Assembly: GCA_049296795.1 (NCBI GenBank)
Contig: JBAQTC010000037.1
Span: 62,001-126,000, forward strand
Source of the DNA: CAXNKH01 sp049296795
Lineage (GTDB): Bacteria > Pseudomonadota > Gammaproteobacteria > Burkholderiales > Burkholderiaceae_C
Length of the DNA stretch: 64,000 nucleotides
Direction of reading: 5' to 3'
Position numbers and translations under genes: made by a program. The notes under the pieces are model-generated. The model searched no databases and had not been told where the DNA came from. It saw only the letters and a list, made by a program, of their open reading frames with translations. Each line of letters starts with the position of its first letter. Position 1 is the stretch's first letter. Positions 47,631-56,252 of this stretch are shown piece after piece.

Positions 47631-48989
47631 ATGAACAGCATGAAACAATTTCAGGGCCTGGGCCAACGTGTTCTTGCGCTCGGCCTGGTGCTGAGCTCTT
47701 TTATCAATGCGGCCTGGGGCGGCATTCCGATCGAACAGTGGACTCAAAGTTCAGGTGTTCAGGTTTACCTGGCTCAAAGTCACACCATTTCCATGGTCGA
47801 TTTGCAAGTTGATTTCGATGCCGGTAGTCGGCGCGATCCAGCTGCTCAGGCCGGGCTGGCCAGCGTAGTCGCGGGCATGATGTCCAAAGGATTGCGTGCC
47901 GACGCTGCCGAGCCTGCCTTGGATGAAAATCAGTTGGGCGAAGCTTGGGCTGATTTGGGGGCTCAATTTGGGGCCTCTGCCGGTGGCGACCGAATGAGTT
48001 TTAACTTGCGCTCGCTGACCTATCCTGACCTACTCAAAAAAGCCGTTGAGCTCGCAGCGCGGCAAATGAGCCAGCCGGCTTTTCTTTACGAAGTCTGGCA
48101 GCGCGAACGTTCTCGGCTCCAAGCTGCTATCCGGGAGGCTAATACCCGGCCTGCCACCTTGGCCGACCGGGCTTTTTCACAAGCGGTTTATGGTTCTCAT
48201 CCCTATGGCTACGAGATGACCGAAGCCTCGCTGCAGGCGATCGCGGTGGTCGACATGCAGTCGCTGTATGCCAAGCTGATCCTGCCATGTCGGGCCAAAG
48301 TCAGCATCGTTGGCGCCGTGACCCGGGACCAGGCCGATGCGCTGGTGACACAGCTGTTTGCGCGTCTGTCCAAAACCCTGGGTTGCCCGGACTTGACGCC
48401 GGTGGCCGAAGTCCAGCCACTACGGCGAGCCGAAGTCAAGACCATTGCTTTTGATTCGGCACAAGCCCATGTGCTGTTGGGTCAGCCTGGTTACAAACGC
48501 AATGACCCCGATTTTTTTGCGTTGTTGGTGGGGAACTATATTCTGGGCGGTGGCGGTTTTGTTTCGCGTTTAACCGACGAAGTCAGGGAGAAGCGGGGCT
48601 TGAGCTACAGCGTTTACAGCTATTTCTCTCCCGGCCTGCACGCCGGTGCCTTCACCCTGGGTCTGCAAACTCGACCCGATCAAGCGCAGCAAGCGCTACA
48701 AGTCGCTCATCAAGTGCTGTCCCAGTTTGTGCGCGAAGGTCCTAGTCCAGCCGAACTGCAAGCTGCCAAATCCAACCTGATAGGCGGTTTTGCTTTGCGA
48801 ATCGACAGTAACAAAAAATTGCTTGATAACGTGGCCAATATGGCCTGGAATCAATTGCGGCTGGACTACCTTGACCGCTGGACCAGCGAAATTGACAAAA
48901 TTACGGTTAACGACATCCGCTTGGCTTTTGCCCGCAAACTGCAACCCGAAAAAATGGTGACCGTGGTGCTCGGTGGCGTTAACCGATGA
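47631..48989 (+). CDS. M16 family peptidase-like protein, lacking the zinc motif
   Basis: This 452-residue M16 homologue has a signal peptide (cut near AAWGG). At the place of HxxEH it reads ASVVAGMMSKG, so zinc ligands are missing and it should be the inactive partner of the upstream subunit. The C-terminal domain keeps the binding motif EKRGLSYSVYSYFSPG. I used the ATG at 47631; a TTG at 47625 that overlaps the upstream stop is possible. Its last codon overlaps rsmD by 4 bases. Confidence 0.9.
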   Translation: MNSMKQFQGLGQRVLALGLVLSSFINAAWGGIPIEQWTQSSGVQVYLAQSHTISMVDLQVDFDAGSRRDPAAQAGLASVVAGMMSKGLRADAAEPALDENQLGEAWADLGAQFGASAGGDRMSFNLRSLTYPDLLKKAVELAARQMSQPAFLYEVWQRERSRLQAAIREANTRPATLADRAFSQAVYGSHPYGYEMTEASLQAIAVVDMQSLYAKLILPCRAKVSIVGAVTRDQADALVTQLFARLSKTLGCPDLTPVAEVQPLRRAEVKTIAFDSAQAHVLLGQPGYKRNDPDFFALLVGNYILGGGGFVSRLTDEVREKRGLSYSVYSYFSPGLHAGAFTLGLQTRPDQAQQALQVAHQVLSQFVREGPSPAELQAAKSNLIGGFALRIDSNKKLLDNVANMAWNQLRLDYLDRWTSEIDKITVNDIRLAFARKLQPEKMVTVVLGGVNR

Positions 48990-49558
48990 AAAAAATACAC
49001 GCTGGGGCCGGAGAAATCCGGTTGATTGGCGGGCAGTGGAAGCGCAGCAAATTACCTGTGGTGGATAGGCCGGGTTTGCGCCCCACGCCGGACCGGGTGC
49101 GCGAGACTTTATTCAACTGGCTGGGGCAGGACTTGACGGGTTGGCGTTGTTTTGATGCATTCGCTGGAACGGGTGCCCTGGGCTTCGAAGCGGCCTCACG
49201 CGGTGCGGCCGCGGTGGTTCTGGTTGAGCAGGACGGTATGCTGCTGGAGCAACTTAAGCGGATTCAGATTCAGTTGCAGGCCAGCAGCGTCCAGGTTCGA
49301 CGCGGTGACGCTCTGGCCCTGCTGAAGCAGCAAGAGTTGCACAGCCTGGATCTGGTCTTTCTCGATCCCCCGTTTGCTTCTGACTTGTTCGAAGCGTCAT
49401 TGCGCGCGGCTGCGCGAGCGCTGGCCCCAAGGGGCTTTATCTATCTGGAAGCGCCCGTGGCGTGGAACGCGCTACAACTCGAACCTCTGGGGCTGGTGCT
49501 GTACCGGTACCTGAAAGCGGGTGCCGTGCATGCCCACTTGTTGCAACGCATTGCATAA
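48986..49558 (+). CDS. rsmD: 16S rRNA (guanine(966)-N2)-methyltransferase RsmD
   Basis: RsmD methylates G966 of 16S rRNA. The 190-residue protein shows IRLIGGQWKRSKLPV, RPTPDRVRETLFNWL, the SAM motif CFDAFAGTGALGFEAASRGA and the catalytic DPPF in LVFLDPPFAS. It is coupled to the M16 genes (ATGA overlap) and followed by coaD after 52 bases, an arrangement seen in many Proteobacteria. Confidence 0.95.
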   Translation: MKKIHAGAGEIRLIGGQWKRSKLPVVDRPGLRPTPDRVRETLFNWLGQDLTGWRCFDAFAGTGALGFEAASRGAAAVVLVEQDGMLLEQLKRIQIQLQASSVQVRRGDALALLKQQELHSLDLVFLDPPFASDLFEASLRAAARALAPRGFIYLEAPVAWNALQLEPLGLVLYRYLKAGAVHAHLLQRIA

Positions 49559-49610
49559 TCCTTGGCTTGGACCGGCCAGCTAGTTTGTCCTCTACCGATT
49601 AGGAATTGTC

Positions 49611-50111
49611 ATGGCTCAACCAGTGATCGCTGTTTACCCCGGAACTTTTGATCCCATAACGCTAGGCCATGGCGACTTGATACGCCGCTCCACCCAGTTG
49701 TTTGGCCGGGTGATTGTGGCCGTGGCGGCCGGACACCACAAGAAAACCATGTTTTCACTGACCGAGCGAATCGAGATGGTGAAAAGCGTCGTTCAAGCTT
49801 ATCCCCAGGTCAGTGTGGAGAGCTTTGACGGCTTGATGCGTGATTTCGTCGTGCAGCACGGTGCCAAAGTCATGATCCGGGGCGTGCGTGCAGTGACCGA
49901 CTTTGATTACGAAGTTCAACTCGCGGGAATGAACCGCAGCTTGATGCCAGACGTTGAAACCGTGTTTCTGACCCCGAGCGAGCGCTATCAGTTCATCTCC
50001 AGCACCTATGTGCGTGAAATCTCCAGCTTGGGTGGCGCGGTGGATCAGTTTGTTGAGCCAATGGTGGGTCAACGCCTGTTCGATAAGCTTCGCAGCCTGC
50101 GCCCAGCCTAA
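49611..50111 (+). CDS. coaD: Phosphopantetheine adenylyltransferase
   Basis: CoaD makes dephospho-CoA from 4'-phosphopantetheine and ATP. The 166-residue protein has the nucleotidyltransferase motif YPGTFDPITLGHGDLI (T/H-x-G-H), the RGVRAVTDFDYE substrate-binding segment and the ISSTYVREIS ATP motif. The length agrees with the family. No strong ribosome-binding site beyond AGGAATT at 49601-49607. Confidence 0.96.
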   Translation: MAQPVIAVYPGTFDPITLGHGDLIRRSTQLFGRVIVAVAAGHHKKTMFSLTERIEMVKSVVQAYPQVSVESFDGLMRDFVVQHGAKVMIRGVRAVTDFDYEVQLAGMNRSLMPDVETVFLTPSERYQFISSTYVREISSLGGAVDQFVEPMVGQRLFDKLRSLRPA

Positions 50112-50206
50112 ACACTCTCCCAATCCAGACAGACTGGCGCATGCCAGGCATTCGCGCTATGCTTTATTCAAGCGTTGCGCCTACGGATTTCATTAAGGAG
50201 ATGCTC

Positions 50207-50641
50207 ATGAAGATTTTGCTGCCTTTAGATGGGATGGAGGGCTCGCTGGTTGCCGTCCGTTTTGCCATCCGATTGATCCGCGAAGGCTTGCAGGCCAGCG
50301 TCGTCTTGGCCAATGTGCAGGAGCCCGCATCCTTGTATGAGATGTCAGTGGCACCCGACCCCCAGGTCTTGCAAAAAATCAGTTCAGCCGCGGGTGCTCA
50401 TGCCTTGGAGGGAGGCGAGCAGCTGCTCAAGCTCGCCGGAATGGCCTTCGAATGCGAAGTTGGAAGCGGTGACCCTGCGCACACGATTGTCGATATGGTG
50501 GAGCGTTTGGGCTGCGATATGGTGATCATGGGCGCGCGTGGCAAAAGCAGTTTGCGCACGGCCTTGTTGGGTTCGGTTTCGCATGGCGTGGTGCATGGCG
50601 CTGCGGTTCCCGTGCTGCTGGTCAAGCCTGAAGAAGCCTAG
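50207..50641 (+). CDS. Universal stress protein, UspA family
   Basis: This 144-residue single-domain Usp has the ATP-binding pattern G-x2-G-x9-G-S in GARGKSSLRTALLGS and the start MKILLPLDGMEGS. AAGGAG (50195-50200) fixes the start at the second of two nearby ATGs. It precedes the P-type ATPase by a short gap, so the two may be transcribed together. Its role is stress survival; details unknown. Confidence 0.92.
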   Translation: MKILLPLDGMEGSLVAVRFAIRLIREGLQASVVLANVQEPASLYEMSVAPDPQVLQKISSAAGAHALEGGEQLLKLAGMAFECEVGSGDPAHTIVDMVERLGCDMVIMGARGKSSLRTALLGSVSHGVVHGAAVPVLLVKPEEA

Positions 50642-50688
50642 TTGGTTTTATAAATGAGGTGCCTGACTCGGTTGAAAAGGACGTTCGC

Positions 50689-53337
50689 ATGGTGCAAGGC
50701 TCGACCCATGAGGTATCAGGCCAATGGCATTTGCACGATGCCCATGATTTGGCGCGACTGCACGGGGTCGATCCGGCCCACGGCCTGCACTTGGAGGAAG
50801 CCAAGCGGCGTGCGCTAAACCACGGCCCCAATGAGATTGCGGGTCAGGCCAGTCGCGGCCCCTTGAATCTGCTGCTCGATCAGTTCAAGGATTTCATGAT
50901 TGTCGTGCTGCTGCTCGCAGCCGTGGTGTCGGGGGTCATTGGAGACTTGGTCGACAGTTTGACCATTTTGGTGATTGTGATGCTCAACGCCATCATCGGT
51001 TTCGTTCAGGCTTGGCGGGCTGATCGGGTCATGGCGGTATTGAAGAAATTGGCGGCGGCCCAAGCCAGTGTGCTGCGGTCTGGCCAAGTGCAGGTGATTG
51101 CTGCCAGTGAGTTGGTGCCAGGCGATATTGTGTTGCTCGAGGCTGGCAACCATGTTCCAGCCGACCTGCGACTGATTCAGATTGCACAACTCAAGGTGGA
51201 TGAATCCGCCCTGACCGGTGAATCGATCACAGTCGAAAAACACACGTTGAAACTGACCGGTGTTGCCCATGCACTGGGGGATCAATTGAACATGGCGTTC
51301 AAAGGCACGACGGCGACCCATGGACGTGGCGTGGGTTTGGTGGTGGCGACTGGCATGTCCACGGAATTGGGCAAGGTGGCTCGCTTGCTTGATCGTGACA
51401 GTGAGCGAAGCACACCCTTGCAACGACGCTTGACCGCTTTTGGTAAGCGGCTGGCTTTGGTGGTTATCGCCATTTGCGTTGTTATTTTCGTGGCCGGGGT
51501 GCTGCGTGGAGAATCTCCGGTGCTGATGGCTTTGACCTCCATCAGTTTGGCCGTGGCGGCGATTCCGGAAGCCTTGCCTGCCGTGGTGACCGTGTTGCTC
51601 GCACTCGGGGCCCATCGAATGGTCGGACTCAATGCCTTGATTCGACGCTTGCCATCGGTCGAAACTCTGGGTTCGGTCACTTTCATTTGCTCCGACAAGA
51701 CGGGGACCTTGACACAAAACCGGATGCACGTTGAATGGCTGGTGGCGGATGGACAGTCCTGCTCGATCGGCAACGCAGAACTACAACCGGTTCATTTGGA
51801 GTTGTTGCGTGCTGCAGCTTTGTGCAATGACGCCACGGAGCAAAAAAATGGCGGCTGGCGCGGTGATCCGACTGAAACGGCCATGGCCCGACTGGCTGCG
51901 CAATTCGGCCTGAACAAGGCTGAGCTCGAACGGTGTTGCCCCCGGGTGCAGGAGCTGCCGTTTGATGCTGAACGTAAACGCATGACGACGCTGCACCGTG
52001 ACGAAACTGGTTTTGTCTCCTACACCAAGGGCGCGCCCGAAGCCATTATTCGACTGTGTGATGCACAGTGGCAAATGGGGCAGACAGCGCCATTGCAGCA
52101 CGAGGCTCTGTTGGCTGTCGCGCAGGACATGGCGATCCAAGGGCTGCGCGTGCTGGCATTGGCGCAGCGCAAATTCGAGCAGCTACCCACATCGGCTGAA
52201 CTTGTCTGCCTCGAAACGGGTATGGATTTGATCGGCTTAATCGGCCTGATCGACCCACCGCGCCCGCAAGCCGCCGCCGCCGTGGCAGCTTGTCAGTCTG
52301 CGGGCATTACGCCCGTGATGATCACAGGGGACCATCCTGCAACGGCGCTGGCCATTGCCAAGCGCCTGGGCATTGTTCAGGATGACAGTTCTGGGGTGTT
52401 GACCGGGCCCGAGTTGAGCTTGATCGACGAGGCAGGCCTGCGCGAGAAAGTCACTCAGGTGCGGGTTTATGCCCGGGTTGATCCTTTGCAAAAAATCCGG
52501 ATTGTTCAAGCCCTGCAAGATCGAGGCGAGTTCGTTGCCATGACGGGCGACGGCGTCAACGATGCACCTGCGCTCAGGCAGGCCGATATCGGGGTGGCGA
52601 TGGGACGTGGCGGCACTGATGTGGCGCGTGAGGCTGCCAGTTTGGTCCTGCTCGATGACAACTTTGCCACCATTGTGGTGGCCGTGCGTGAAGGTCGGCG
52701 CATCTATGACAACATCCGAAAATTTGTCCGTTATGCGATGACCGGAAATTCAGGCGAAATCTGGATCATTTTGTTGGCCCCCTTGATGGGTCTTCCGATT
52801 CCATTGCTGCCAATTCAGATTTTATGGGTCAATTTGGTGACCGATGGTCTGCCCGGATTGGCGCTCGCTGCCGAACCCCATGAGCCAGGCGTGATGCTGC
52901 GCCCACCGCGGCCACCCCAAGAAAATCTGTTCGCCCATGGTTTGTGGCAGCATGTCCTGTGGGTCGGTTTGCTGATTGCGGGTTTGTGTCTTTGGGTTCA
53001 GGCGTGGGCGCTGTCGACTGGTCAGGCCCATTGGCAAACCATGGTGTTTACTGTGTTGACCTTGTCGCAACTGGCCCATGTGATGGCGATTCGTTCGGAG
53101 AGCGAGTCGCTGTTCAGGTTGGGTCTGGGTTCCAACCGTGCTTTGCTGGCCACGGTGGTGTTGACCTTTGGCCTGCAACTGGCCACGGTTTACGTTCCAG
53201 CCTTGAACCCGATTTTCAAGACCGAAGCCTTGAGTGGATCTGAGCTTTTGTTGTGTATAGCGATGTCGAGCGTGGTGTTCGTCGCGGTTGAATTGGAAAA
53301 GCTTTGGCTGCGCCGACAGTGCCCGACGAACGGATAA
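50689..53337 (+). CDS. Cation-transporting P-type ATPase (P2 type)
   Basis: This ATPase of about 882 residues resembles bacterial Ca2+-type pumps. Seen are the actuator loop TGES, the membrane motif PEALPAVVTV (PEGLP in many calcium pumps), the phosphorylation site DKTGTLTQNRM, the KGAPE nucleotide-binding motif, the hinge MTGDGVNDAPALRQADIG, and about ten helices including four after the cytoplasmic domain. The N-terminal cation ATPase domain includes ARLHGVDPAHGL. The start may be GTG 50659 or ATG 50689; the latter has AAAGGAC upstream. Which ion is moved is not certain. Confidence 0.92.
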   Translation: MVQGSTHEVSGQWHLHDAHDLARLHGVDPAHGLHLEEAKRRALNHGPNEIAGQASRGPLNLLLDQFKDFMIVVLLLAAVVSGVIGDLVDSLTILVIVMLNAIIGFVQAWRADRVMAVLKKLAAAQASVLRSGQVQVIAASELVPGDIVLLEAGNHVPADLRLIQIAQLKVDESALTGESITVEKHTLKLTGVAHALGDQLNMAFKGTTATHGRGVGLVVATGMSTELGKVARLLDRDSERSTPLQRRLTAFGKRLALVVIAICVVIFVAGVLRGESPVLMALTSISLAVAAIPEALPAVVTVLLALGAHRMVGLNALIRRLPSVETLGSVTFICSDKTGTLTQNRMHVEWLVADGQSCSIGNAELQPVHLELLRAAALCNDATEQKNGGWRGDPTETAMARLAAQFGLNKAELERCCPRVQELPFDAERKRMTTLHRDETGFVSYTKGAPEAIIRLCDAQWQMGQTAPLQHEALLAVAQDMAIQGLRVLALAQRKFEQLPTSAELVCLETGMDLIGLIGLIDPPRPQAAAAVAACQSAGITPVMITGDHPATALAIAKRLGIVQDDSSGVLTGPELSLIDEAGLREKVTQVRVYARVDPLQKIRIVQALQDRGEFVAMTGDGVNDAPALRQADIGVAMGRGGTDVAREAASLVLLDDNFATIVVAVREGRRIYDNIRKFVRYAMTGNSGEIWIILLAPLMGLPIPLLPIQILWVNLVTDGLPGLALAAEPHEPGVMLRPPRPPQENLFAHGLWQHVLWVGLLIAGLCLWVQAWALSTGQAHWQTMVFTVLTLSQLAHVMAIRSESESLFRLGLGSNRALLATVVLTFGLQLATVYVPALNPIFKTEALSGSELLLCIAMSSVVFVAVELEKLWLRRQCPTNG

Positions 53338-53345
53338 TGAGGTGC

Positions 53346-54002
53346 ATGACAGAACTCATACTCATTCGCCATGGCGAAACTGAATGGAACCGTGAACGCA
53401 GGTTCCAAGGACAGGTGGATGTGCCCTTGAACCCGATGGGGCTAGAGCAAGCGCATCGCTTAGGGCAGCGGCTGGCGTTCGAGTCGATCGATCACCTGGT
53501 CTCGAGCGACCTGATCCGGGCCCAGCAAACGGCTGATCTGCTAGGCCAGAGTCGGCTGGCGGAGCAGCGTTTGCCAACGCGGCTAGACGCCAATTTGCGG
53601 GAGCAAAATTTTGGGGTAGTCGATGGCATGCGTTCAGACGACATCAAAACCCAGCACCCGCAAGCCTGGGAGAACTGGATCAAATTCGAGGCCGATTACG
53701 CGTTTGCCCAGGGTGAGAGTCTGCGTCAGCTTCATGCCCGAGTCATGCGAACGATTTACGCACTGGCCACTGCGCATGAGCAACAAACGCTGCTGGTGGT
53801 GACGCACGGCGGCGTGCTCGACATGATTTATCGAACCGCGCTAGGTCTGGATTTGTCGGGTCCGCGTCAAACGGATATTCCCAATGCGGGTTTAAATCGT
53901 ATTCGAATTCAGGATCAGGCCATTGAAATCGTTTGCTGGGCCGACACCCATCATCTGGTGGATCTGCCAGAGCAACCCAGCTACCGGCAAAGTCGGCAGT
54001 AG
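53346..54002 (+). CDS. Histidine phosphatase family protein (phosphoglycerate mutase-like)
   Basis: This 218-residue branch-1 histidine phosphatase has the catalytic LIRHGETEWNRERRFQGQVD (phosphorylated His in RHG), DLIRAQQTADLL, ANLREQNFGVVDG and the second histidine in VTHGGVLDMI. It probably dephosphorylates a small metabolite; it resembles GpmB/CobC-type proteins but is not clearly either. Start is the ATG at 53346 or the ATG at 53337 that overlaps the ATPase stop. Confidence 0.9.
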   Translation: MTELILIRHGETEWNRERRFQGQVDVPLNPMGLEQAHRLGQRLAFESIDHLVSSDLIRAQQTADLLGQSRLAEQRLPTRLDANLREQNFGVVDGMRSDDIKTQHPQAWENWIKFEADYAFAQGESLRQLHARVMRTIYALATAHEQQTLLVVTHGGVLDMIYRTALGLDLSGPRQTDIPNAGLNRIRIQDQAIEIVCWADTHHLVDLPEQPSYRQSRQ

Positions 54003-54089
54003 GGGAATTACCCCGAAGGCACTAAGCAAGGATAATTGGGCCATGTCAGACAGCGTGACCCTCAACTCCTATCACTTCATGAGCCAGCC

Positions 54090-54341
54090 ATGGCATTGAT
54101 CATCACCGATGAGTGCATCAACTGCGATGTGTGTGAGCCCGAGTGCCCGAACGAGGCCATTTTTTTAGGGCCTGAAATTTACGAAATTGATCCTCTGCGC
54201 TGCACCGAATGCGTCGGTCATTTTGATGAACCCCAGTGTGTTCAAGTCTGTCCGGTCGCTTGCATCCCGGTCAATCCTAACGTGATGGAGGACCGAGAAA
54301 CGCTGTGGCAGAAATACCGGCGTTTGCAGGCTAGGGCTTAA
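54090..54341 (+). CDS. YfhL-type 2[4Fe-4S] ferredoxin
   Basis: This 83-residue ferredoxin has the two cluster motifs C-x2-C-x2-C-x3-C-P (CINCDVCEPECP) and C-x2-C-x8-C-x3-C-P (CTECVGHFDEPQCVQVCP). The wide second motif is typical of YfhL and related ferredoxins. ATG at 54090 begins MALIITDEC, the family start. The electron partner is unknown. Its 3' end overlaps the convergent DUF4124-like gene by 11 bases. Confidence 0.92.
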   Translation: MALIITDECINCDVCEPECPNEAIFLGPEIYEIDPLRCTECVGHFDEPQCVQVCPVACIPVNPNVMEDRETLWQKYRRLQARA

Positions 54342-54720
54342 CCGAGCTGTTTTTGTCCGTCGTCTTTTTCTGAACAGGTTCACGCGCTGTGAAGTACTCC
54401 GGCTTTTTGGACGGGGTCAATTTTTTGTCAATAGGTGCTGGCGCGACTTGGGCGGCCGATTTGCTGTTGGCCTTGGCTGCGGCTGCTTCTTGTTTGTGAC
54501 GTTCTTGCTCTAAGTTGCGCGCTGCTTGGCCTTGGCGGGCTGTGCTGGCATCGGCCTGTGCTTTTTGAGTGGCTTGGCGTCCATCGCGCGGGTCAATCTG
54601 CTGCCCACCCGGACACGGCGTCTGGCTATAACTGTCACCACAACGGTAGACAGTTTGCGCCAGTAGCGGCGTGCTCAGCAGGTGGAAAATAAAAATCGGG
54701 ATGAGCAAGGGCTTGATCAT
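54331..54720 (-). CDS. Exported DUF4124-like protein
   Basis: This 129-residue protein has a signal peptide (MIKPLLIPIFIFHLLSTPLLA), then TVYRCGDSYSQTPCPGG as in DUF4124, and a charged, low-complexity alanine/lysine/glutamine tail. The two cysteines may form a disulfide in the periplasm. Function is unknown. It overlaps pth by 4 bases, so it is probably translated with that gene's transcript. Confidence 0.8.
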   Translation of the reverse strand: MIKPLLIPIFIFHLLSTPLLAQTVYRCGDSYSQTPCPGGQQIDPRDGRQATQKAQADASTARQGQAARNLEQERHKQEAAAAKANSKSAAQVAPAPIDKKLTPSKKPEYFTAREPVQKKTTDKNSSVKP

Positions 54721-55358
54721 GGTTCAACTCCTTGAGTCTTGTTGCTTTCAGCCAGAGCCACAGGTCGGGGTGGTTTGGGGCGCGGGGCCATACGGGTGTG
54801 AATCAACATGGTTGCTTTGTCCATTTCGTCTTTGAGGAAATGGGGCAAGGCTTTGATGGATCGATCAATGCACTGCTCAATGGCGATACGGTGATCCAAG
54901 CAAGGTTTTTTCAGAACCCAGTGGCTGACATCGGACTTGACCCCCGGGTGACCGACACCGAGCCGAAGTCGCCAATAGTCGTCTGTTCCGAGCTGGGCGT
55001 GAATGTCACGTAAGCCATTATGGCCGGCATGACCGCCGCCAAATTTGAGCTTAACCTGACCCGGGACGATATCGAGCTCGTCGTGCGCGATCAAAATTTC
55101 AGCGGGTGCTATCTTGAAAAATCGCGCCAGTGCTGCCACCGACTGCCCCGACTTGTTCATGAAGGTTTGCGGTGCTAACAACCACAGCGTCTGGCCGTTG
55201 ACACTGGTGCGAGCCACCAGGCCGTGGTAAGACTTGTCCATCGCGAGCGAGACTTTAAGCTCGCTGGCCAGTGCATCGAGCCACCAAAACCCGGCATTGT
55301 GGCGGGTTGATTGGTAGTCGGGACCCGGATTGCCCAGCCCCACAAACAGTTTGATCAT
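54717..55358 (-). CDS. pth: Peptidyl-tRNA hydrolase
   Basis: Pth frees tRNA from stalled peptidyl-tRNA. In this 213-residue protein the catalytic GLGNPGPDYQSTRHNAGF (His in RHN), the FMNKSGQSV stretch, the DELD aspartate in IAHDELDIVPG and GGGHAGHNGLRD are all present. It is a little longer than E. coli Pth (194) because of a C-terminal extension ending in ESNKTQGVEP. It lies downstream of rplY in the leftward group. Confidence 0.95.
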   Translation of the reverse strand: MIKLFVGLGNPGPDYQSTRHNAGFWWLDALASELKVSLAMDKSYHGLVARTSVNGQTLWLLAPQTFMNKSGQSVAALARFFKIAPAEILIAHDELDIVPGQVKLKFGGGHAGHNGLRDIHAQLGTDDYWRLRLGVGHPGVKSDVSHWVLKKPCLDHRIAIEQCIDRSIKALPHFLKDEMDKATMLIHTRMAPRPKPPRPVALAESNKTQGVEP

Positions 55359-55417
55359 GTCAAATTCTAGTCCGATTGGGTGGTGACATGGGTTGCACTA
55401 CAGCGCTCACTAACGAA

Positions 55418-55443
55418 AACGGCCCACTGCAGAGTGGGCCGTT
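55418..55443 (-). terminator. Intrinsic terminator after rplY
   Basis: The stem AACGGCCCACT-GCAG-AGTGGGCCGTT is followed on the minus strand by TTTTCG. It lies 24 bases after the rplY stop and should separate the rplY and pth transcripts. Confidence 0.8.
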
Positions 55444-55467
55444 AGGCGTTAAGCGAAGAAGAAAAAA

Positions 55468-56121
55468 TTACTTCTTTGCTGCGGGCGCTTTAGCCGCCGG
55501 AGTTTTTGCCGCTGGCGCTTTCCCATCCGCTGCAGCGGCGGGTTCGGCCACAACTTCTGCGCCCGCGACTTGCACCACGGACACCAGAACGGGATTGACT
55601 TTGCCATGGGTCACAACGGTCACGCCCTTGGGCAAGACGATGTCGTTGAGGTGCAGCGACGAACCCTTTTTCAAGCCGCTCAAATCCACTGGAATGAATT
55701 CGGGCAGGTCGGACGGCAGACAGAGAACTTCAATCTCAGTAATGACGTGGTTGGCGATGCAGCCATCGGTCTTAACGGCCGGTGAATTTTCGTCACCGCT
55801 GTAATGCAATGGCACTTTCATGTGCAGCTTGGTATTGGCATCAACCCGCTGAAAGTCAACGTGCAAGATCAATTGTTTGAACGGGTGCATTTGCACGTTG
55901 CGCAGCAAAACTTTATTGGCTTGACCATTGAGTTCCATATCCAGAACGGATGCATGGAAAGCTTCTTTTTTCAAGGCGTGCCACAAAGCGTTATGGTCCA
56001 GCTCAATCATGGCGGGCTGGTCGACTCCACCATAAACAATGCCGGGGGTGCGGCCACTAATGCGGAGACGGCGGCTCGCACCCGTACCCTGCAAAGAGCG
56101 CTCAAAAGCGACAAATTTCAT
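55468..56121 (-). CDS. rplY: Ribosomal protein bL25, long (CTC/TL5) form
   Basis: The 217-residue protein has the 5S-rRNA-binding L25 domain (about 1-95, with GTGASRRLRISGRTPGIVYG) and the C-terminal TL5/CTC beta domain (about 96-190, VKTDGCIANHVITEIEVLCLP in part). It ends in an Ala/Lys/Pro-rich tail (APAAKTPAAKAPAAKK). It is the long bacterial form, unlike short E. coli L25. Confidence 0.95.
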   Translation of the reverse strand: MKFVAFERSLQGTGASRRLRISGRTPGIVYGGVDQPAMIELDHNALWHALKKEAFHASVLDMELNGQANKVLLRNVQMHPFKQLILHVDFQRVDANTKLHMKVPLHYSGDENSPAVKTDGCIANHVITEIEVLCLPSDLPEFIPVDLSGLKKGSSLHLNDIVLPKGVTVVTHGKVNPVLVSVVQVAGAEVVAEPAAAADGKAPAAKTPAAKAPAAKK

Positions 56122-56171
56122 AATTCACTCCAAAAAGAATCCACCGCGACCAGTGTGACTCCGGTTAAAAA

Positions 56172-56201
56172 AGTCTGCCTTGCCATCAAGGCACGCAGAC
56201 T
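56172..56201 (-). terminator. Hairpin terminator between prs and rplY
   Basis: An imperfect hairpin with outer arms AGTCTGC and GCAGACT, an inner TTGCC/GGCA pairing and a TTTTTT run on the minus strand lies in the 131 bases between prs and rplY. It suggests that most prs transcripts end here. On the plus strand it is also followed by CTTTTTG. Confidence 0.65.
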
Positions 56202-56252
56202 GGCTTTTTGTCTCGACAGGACGTTGATCTCTTGCGCTTAATGCGCAAAAAA

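Noticed and set aside
55468..55560. Tandem-repeat region in the end of rplY as a candidate short-repeat locus
   Set aside because: It only encodes the Ala/Lys/Pro tail, which is common in the long L25 form.
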